Of a stretch of DNA of 8,954 nt, positions 5,571-8,954 are shown in pieces. A program made the translations under genes and the position numbers. The DNA lies in the NCBI GenBank assembly GCA_945613785.1, contig CALZAJ010000057.1, forward strand, positions 1 through 8,954, written 5' to 3'. The notes under the pieces were generated by a model. The model had not been told where the DNA came from. It did not search any database and worked only from the letters and a program-made list of their open reading frames with translations. The stretch is from an uncultured Verrucomicrobiota bacterium (lineage in GTDB: Bacteria > Verrucomicrobiota > Kiritimatiellia > RFP12 > UBA1067). How positions within the stretch are numbered: the stretch's first letter is position 1; each line of letters starts with the position of its first letter.

Positions 5571-7073
5571 TCAACGCGTCCGGAGCAGCATCATCGCGCG
5601 CTCGTTCCCCTGCCGCGCGGCCCGCTGCAACCAGTCGTCGGCACGCCGCTGGTTTTGTTCCACGCCGTAACCATCGAGATAGCACTCGCCCACCATCGTC
5701 TGCGCGCCGGCATGGCCTCTCTCGGCCGCCCGCATCGCCCAGGCGAAGGCCTCCTCCGGATTGCGCTCGACTCCGTGGCCGTTCATGTAGCAGAACGCAA
5801 GGTCGTTCATCGCCCCGAGATTGCCGTGATTCGCGGCACGTCCCAGCCAGTCAAACGCCTCCTCCGCATTCGGCGCACAACCGATGCCGCGAAGCTTGCA
5901 GAGGCCCATCGTCGCCTCGGCGCCCGGACACTCCTGACGGGCGGCGAGCTCATACCAGAAGACCGCACGGACCAGATTCGTCGCCGTGCCGCGACCGTGG
6001 AAATAGGCCTCGGCCACGGCACACTGATACGCGGAGGAGCCCTGCTTGGCCCCCTTCAACAAACGTTCGAAATGCGCGCTCTCCGTCTCGCCCGGTTGAC
6101 GTGCGAGCAACTCCTCTTCGCTCGTCTCGGACGCCAGGACGGGTGCCGCAGGAACCGACGTCCGACGGCCCTCCTGCAAACCGGCCTGATAGCTGCGGCG
6201 GGCCTGCAGAACGGAGCCGACGCTCAACCCGACCACGAGCAGCACGACCGGGAAGATCCAGAGGACGGAATTCGTCCAGGTTCCGCGCTCAGACCGTCTC
6301 ATCGCGCGCACGAACTCCGCGGCACTTCCGTAACGGTCCTCGGGGTCGGCCGAAGTCGCCTTGCGGATGACCGTCCGCAGGCCATGTCCAACGGACTTCC
6401 CGCAGCACGCCTTCAAGACCTTGCCCAAAGAGAACACGTCGCTTCGTACGGTCGAATCGCCGCGAATCAGCTGTTCGGGGGCGGCGAAATCGGGCGTTCC
6501 CACCCCGACGCGATGTCCGTTCACGACCGACAGCTCGTCGGCAGGCGAGCTTTGGGGCGCTTCGGAGATTCGCTTGGCGAGTCCGAGATCGATCAGGACA
6601 GGACTGCCGTCCTTGCGAAGGAGAATGTTGGCGGGCTTGAGATCACGATGGACGTATCCCGCCTCATGCAGCTCGCCGACGGTCTTCGCGAGCGCCGTCA
6701 TGAACGGCAGGATCGCCTTCGTCGCAAGCGGGATGATCAGCGGCTGGAGGTACTCCATCACGTAATAGCTGCGACCGCCGACCACGCCCGAACCGAAGAA
6801 ACGCGGCAGACCGGCGACCGCCACCGAACGCAAGACGTCCGTTTCCAGAACAAAACGCGCCTTGAGGCCGAACGCCTCGTCCACCAACAGCTTCAACGCC
6901 GCCTCGCCGCCGATTCGCGTGTTGATCACCCGATACACTTCCGCCGAACGTCCGGCACCGACGAACGCCACGACCTTCCACGCGTCCACAACCTGGCCGA
7001 CACGCAAGAGACCACGGACGGATTCGTCCGCGGGTCGCTTTTCCAGCAGGGCCTCGATGTTCAGCGTCGCCAC
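5571..7073 (-). CDS. Membrane Ser/Thr protein kinase with Sel1 repeats
   Basis: This 500-residue Hanks-type kinase has its catalytic domain at about 31-255: glycine loop GAGRSAEVY (39-47), Lys61, candidate helix-C Glu77, HRDLKPAN (142-149, base D144), DLG (162-164) in place of DFG, APE (198-200), D212 and R247. The third glycine of the loop is Ala44. All catalytic residues are kept, so activity is likely. One hydrophobic segment (about 270-289) anchors it in the membrane. A linker leads to at least four Sel1-like repeats (about 346-381, 382-416, 418-452, 454-489), alpha-solenoid units that bind proteins; with one membrane pass they would face the periplasm. The start is GTG 7073, inside the end of the upstream helicase gene, with only a weak AAGAAG very close to it, so translation is probably coupled. 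It converges on the sigma gene with no spacer, suggesting a signalling link. The target substrate is unknown. Confidence 0.9.
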   Translation of the reverse strand: MATLNIEALLEKRPADESVRGLLRVGQVVDAWKVVAFVGAGRSAEVYRVINTRIGGEAALKLLVDEAFGLKARFVLETDVLRSVAVAGLPRFFGSGVVGGRSYYVMEYLQPLIIPLATKAILPFMTALAKTVGELHEAGYVHRDLKPANILLRKDGSPVLIDLGLAKRISEAPQSSPADELSVVNGHRVGVGTPDFAAPEQLIRGDSTVRSDVFSLGKVLKACCGKSVGHGLRTVIRKATSADPEDRYGSAAEFVRAMRRSERGTWTNSVLWIFPVVLLVVGLSVGSVLQARRSYQAGLQEGRRTSVPAAPVLASETSEEELLARQPGETESAHFERLLKGAKQGSSAYQCAVAEAYFHGRGTATNLVRAVFWYELAARQECPGAEATMGLCKLRGIGCAPNAEEAFDWLGRAANHGNLGAMNDLAFCYMNGHGVERNPEEAFAWAMRAAERGHAGAQTMVGECYLDGYGVEQNQRRADDWLQRAARQGNERAMMLLRTR

Positions 7074-8954
7074 GTCTTCTTGATGACTGTCGTAGATTTC
7101 GAAGAACCGCCGCCACGGCTGCCATAACCGCCGCCATAACCCGAGCCGCCACCATAACCACCACGGCCGCCGAAGCCGCCGAAGCCACCGAAGGCGTCCG
7201 GCGGCGCCATCACGCGGCGGACGTTCAGGAGATCCAGCGGAATCTCCTTGATGAAGACCGACGGATCGATCGGGAACATGCCGCCGTCAGGCATCTTGCG
7301 CATCTGCGGGGAGAAGAGATAGAGCTGGTCCTTGGCGCGGGTCACGACCACGTAGAAGAGTCGACGCTCCTCGTCGGAGCGGCCCTCTTCGTCTGCCTTT
7401 GCGGACGGGAACATGCCGTCCGAACACCACGGCACGAGCACGACCGGCCATTCCATGCCCTTGGCCTGATGCACCGTCGAAAGCGACACGCGGTCGAGTT
7501 CGGGGTCATTGCGCTTCACGTCGAGATTCGTCAGCAGCGCGACATCCGCGAGGAATCCTTCGAGTCCGTTCTCCGCACCTGCGATCTGCGCTGCCAGTTC
7601 CCTGACGTCGTCCAGACGGTCCGCGGCATCGGGTTCCTCGAACTCTTCAAGGAGATGATCCTCGTAGAAGAAGTCGCAGAAGTCCGAGACGAGTTCACCA
7701 ATCTCGTTCCCGGCCATATGCTCCTCGGCGACTTCCATCGCCTTCGCGAGCGGAGGCCAAATGGGCTGCGCCTTCTTGCCGAGCAGGCCGCCAAGCGCCG
7801 TGCGGTCCTCGCTGCGCTTGGGATCGAACTGTCGGCCGAGCTTCTCCCAGTACTTCCTGGCGCTCACTTCGCCGACGCCCGGCAGGAGGCAGACGAAGCG
7901 GAGGAACGAAAGCTCGTCCGTCGGATTCACGAGGAGGCGCAGATAGGCCAGCACATCCTTGGTGTGAAGCTGCTCGAAGACGCCGACGCCGGAGGTGATC
8001 CGGAACGGGACCTTCATGCGCGCCAACGTCATCTGCACGTCAATCGACTGGTAGTGGCTGCGGTAGAGAACCGCGATATCACTGTAGCGGAAGCCCTGGT
8101 CATGCGCCTCGCGGATGAGACGAAGTATCTCCTGCCCTTGCGACTTTCCGTCATAGACCTTATAGAGCCACGGCTTCTCGGAACCGCCGCGGATCGGACG
8201 CAGCGTCTTGTCGAACTGACCGAGACTCGCCGCGTCCTTCATCACCACGTTCGCGACATCGAGGACGCCGGGGACGGAACGGTAGTTGCGTTCGAGCTTG
8301 ACGATCCGACACCCCTCCCAGCGCTTCGGGAACTCCATGATGTTCTCAATCTGCGCGCCACGCCAGGTATAGATGCACTGGAAGTCGTCGCCGACCGCCA
8401 TGATGTTGCGGTGCTTCGCCGCCAGAATGTCCGTGAACTCCGCCTGGAGTCCGTTCGTGTCCTGGTATTCGTCGACGAGTACATAGAGGAAGTGCTCCTG
8501 CAAGGCCTCGCGGACGCGATCACACGTCTTCAACAGCTTGAGTCCGTTCAGCAGGAGATCATCAAAGTCCATCGAATTGAGCTCCAGCTTACGGGCCTCG
8601 TACTTCTCGGCGACGGCCACGATCTCGTCGGGCGTGTAGCCCGCGACCTTGGTCTGCCAACGCTGCGCGATGAACTCAACGCTCTTCTGTTCATTCGCGG
8701 CCTCGGAGATCATCTTCGCGACGATGTCCTTCTTCGGGAAGTCCTTCGGATCCTTCACCGTCGTCTTGATGATGTCCCCGAGGATCTTCTTCTGGTCCTC
8801 GTCGTCGATGATCTGAAAGCCGGGCTGATAGCCGATGAAGGAACCGTAGCGGCGGAGGAAGCGGGCGCAGATCGAGTGGAACGTGCCGCTCATGATCATC
8901 GACGCCTCGGGGCCGACGACCTTCTCCGCACGCTCCAGCATCTCACGGGCCGCG
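7061..8954 (-). CDS. UvrD/Rep-family DNA helicase with Gly-rich tail (5' end outside window)
   Basis: This is a superfamily 1A, 3'-5' DNA helicase of the UvrD/PcrA/Rep type, acting in DNA repair or replication restart. The gene runs off the window, so the N terminus with Walker A is missing; the visible part begins AARE-MLERAEK, the end of motif Ia. Counting from the Met at 8941: GTFHSICARFLRRYG (19-33, motif Ib/Ic), VDEYQDTN (156-163, Walker B), VGDDFQCIYTWRGAQ (183-197, motif III), LERNYRS (216-222, motif IV), VSLSTVHQAKGMEWPVV (485-501, motif V) and EERRLFYVVVTRAKDQLYL (524-542, motif VI). Motif III has Cys where Ser is usual (DxQSIY). After the helicase core comes a run of GGF, GGY and RGG units (about 584-613) and a basic end KKTWRR, in place of the Tudor-like domain found in many PcrA/UvrD proteins. 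It overlaps the kinase gene by 13 nt. Confidence 0.92.
   Translation of the reverse strand, partial: AAREMLERAEKVVGPEASMIMSGTFHSICARFLRRYGSFIGYQPGFQIIDDEDQKKILGDIIKTTVKDPKDFPKKDIVAKMISEAANEQKSVEFIAQRWQTKVAGYTPDEIVAVAEKYEARKLELNSMDFDDLLLNGLKLLKTCDRVREALQEHFLYVLVDEYQDTNGLQAEFTDILAAKHRNIMAVGDDFQCIYTWRGAQIENIMEFPKRWEGCRIVKLERNYRSVPGVLDVANVVMKDAASLGQFDKTLRPIRGGSEKPWLYKVYDGKSQGQEILRLIREAHDQGFRYSDIAVLYRSHYQSIDVQMTLARMKVPFRITSGVGVFEQLHTKDVLAYLRLLVNPTDELSFLRFVCLLPGVGEVSARKYWEKLGRQFDPKRSEDRTALGGLLGKKAQPIWPPLAKAMEVAEEHMAGNEIGELVSDFCDFFYEDHLLEEFEEPDAADRLDDVRELAAQIAGAENGLEGFLADVALLTNLDVKRNDPELDRVSLSTVHQAKGMEWPVVLVPWCSDGMFPSAKADEEGRSDEERRLFYVVVTRAKDQLYLFSPQMRKMPDGGMFPIDPSVFIKEIPLDLLNVRRVMAPPDAFGGFGGFGGRGGYGGGSGYGGGYGSRGGGSSKSTTVIKKTWRR
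7103..7192 (-). repeat. Low-complexity GGF/GGY/RGG coding repeat in the helicase tail
   Basis: This stretch encodes some 30 residues made almost only of Gly with Phe, Tyr, Arg and Ser, in short units such as GGFGGFGGRGGYGGG. The DNA is a degenerate run of GGC/GGT with TTC or TAT codons, which could slip and vary in length between strains. Such Gly/aromatic/Arg tails are typically disordered and bind nucleic acid; that role is inferred here. Confidence 0.7.

Noticed and set aside
5565..5576. Bidirectional terminator between the sigma and kinase genes
   Set aside because: The two stop codons abut, and no hairpin with a T-run was recognised around the junction.
5655..7127. Open plus-strand frame of 490 codons opposite the kinase gene
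   Set aside because: It is antisense to a clear kinase and rich in Arg and His, as expected for a shadow of GC-rich coding. No recognisable domain or ribosome site was seen.
1..8954. CRISPR array, tRNA, rRNA, transposase or phage genes
   Set aside because: No regularly spaced long repeats, no recognisable RNA-gene sequence, and no mobile-element protein in any coding region; the window is filled by the genes listed.

Overview
The window is GC-rich and almost fully coding. It looks like chromosomal DNA of a Gram-negative-type bacterium, most plausibly from the PVC superphylum (Kiritimatiellota, Lentisphaerota or Planctomycetota). The reasons are an ECF-like sigma factor without an anti-sigma gene beside a membrane-anchored Ser/Thr kinase with Sel1 repeats, and exported esterase and hexosaminidase enzymes. 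The 'LWP..KMPD' esterase signature also recalls PVC proteins. This placement is inference from gene content; no rRNA or other marker is present. No tRNA, CRISPR array, insertion sequence or phage gene was seen.

Layout. Positions 1-102 hold no gene, but contain an octamer repeat and a strong 35-nt hairpin downstream of the first gene. Two minus-strand genes follow, each with its own promoter-like sequence: a tandem-domain alpha/beta-hydrolase (103-1836) and, upstream of it, a divergent family-20 glycoside hydrolase (1936-3294). Both have Shine-Dalgarno sequences and signal-peptide-like N termini, and probably act on glycans outside the cytoplasm. A 160-nt divergent control region (3295-3463) separates them from three plus-strand genes: a YkgJ-type cysteine-cluster protein (3464-3793), DNA polymerase IV (3793-4977, overlapping by one base) and an ECF-like sigma factor (4989-5570). 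Converging on the sigma gene with no intervening base is a minus-strand Ser/Thr kinase with a membrane segment and Sel1 repeats (5571-7073). It overlaps by 13 nt the end of a UvrD/Rep-type helicase gene (7061 to beyond the window edge) whose product ends in a glycine-rich tail.

How the genes may work together. The hydrolase pair suggests polysaccharide or amino-sugar breakdown. DinB and the UvrD-like helicase are DNA-damage functions, but no LexA box was recognised. The sigma factor and kinase form a plausible signalling pair, with the periplasmic or cytoplasmic Sel1 repeats as a possible protein-interaction module.

The most unusual signal is in the promoters. Four gene starts have an extended -10 element (TGnTAtAAT or a close variant). 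In two of them (ykgJ and the sigma gene) this element lies 5-6 nt before the ATG, with no Shine-Dalgarno sequence, which predicts leaderless mRNAs. The two exported enzymes instead have leaders of about 50 nt with Shine-Dalgarno sequences and share a T5 tract directly before the extended -10.
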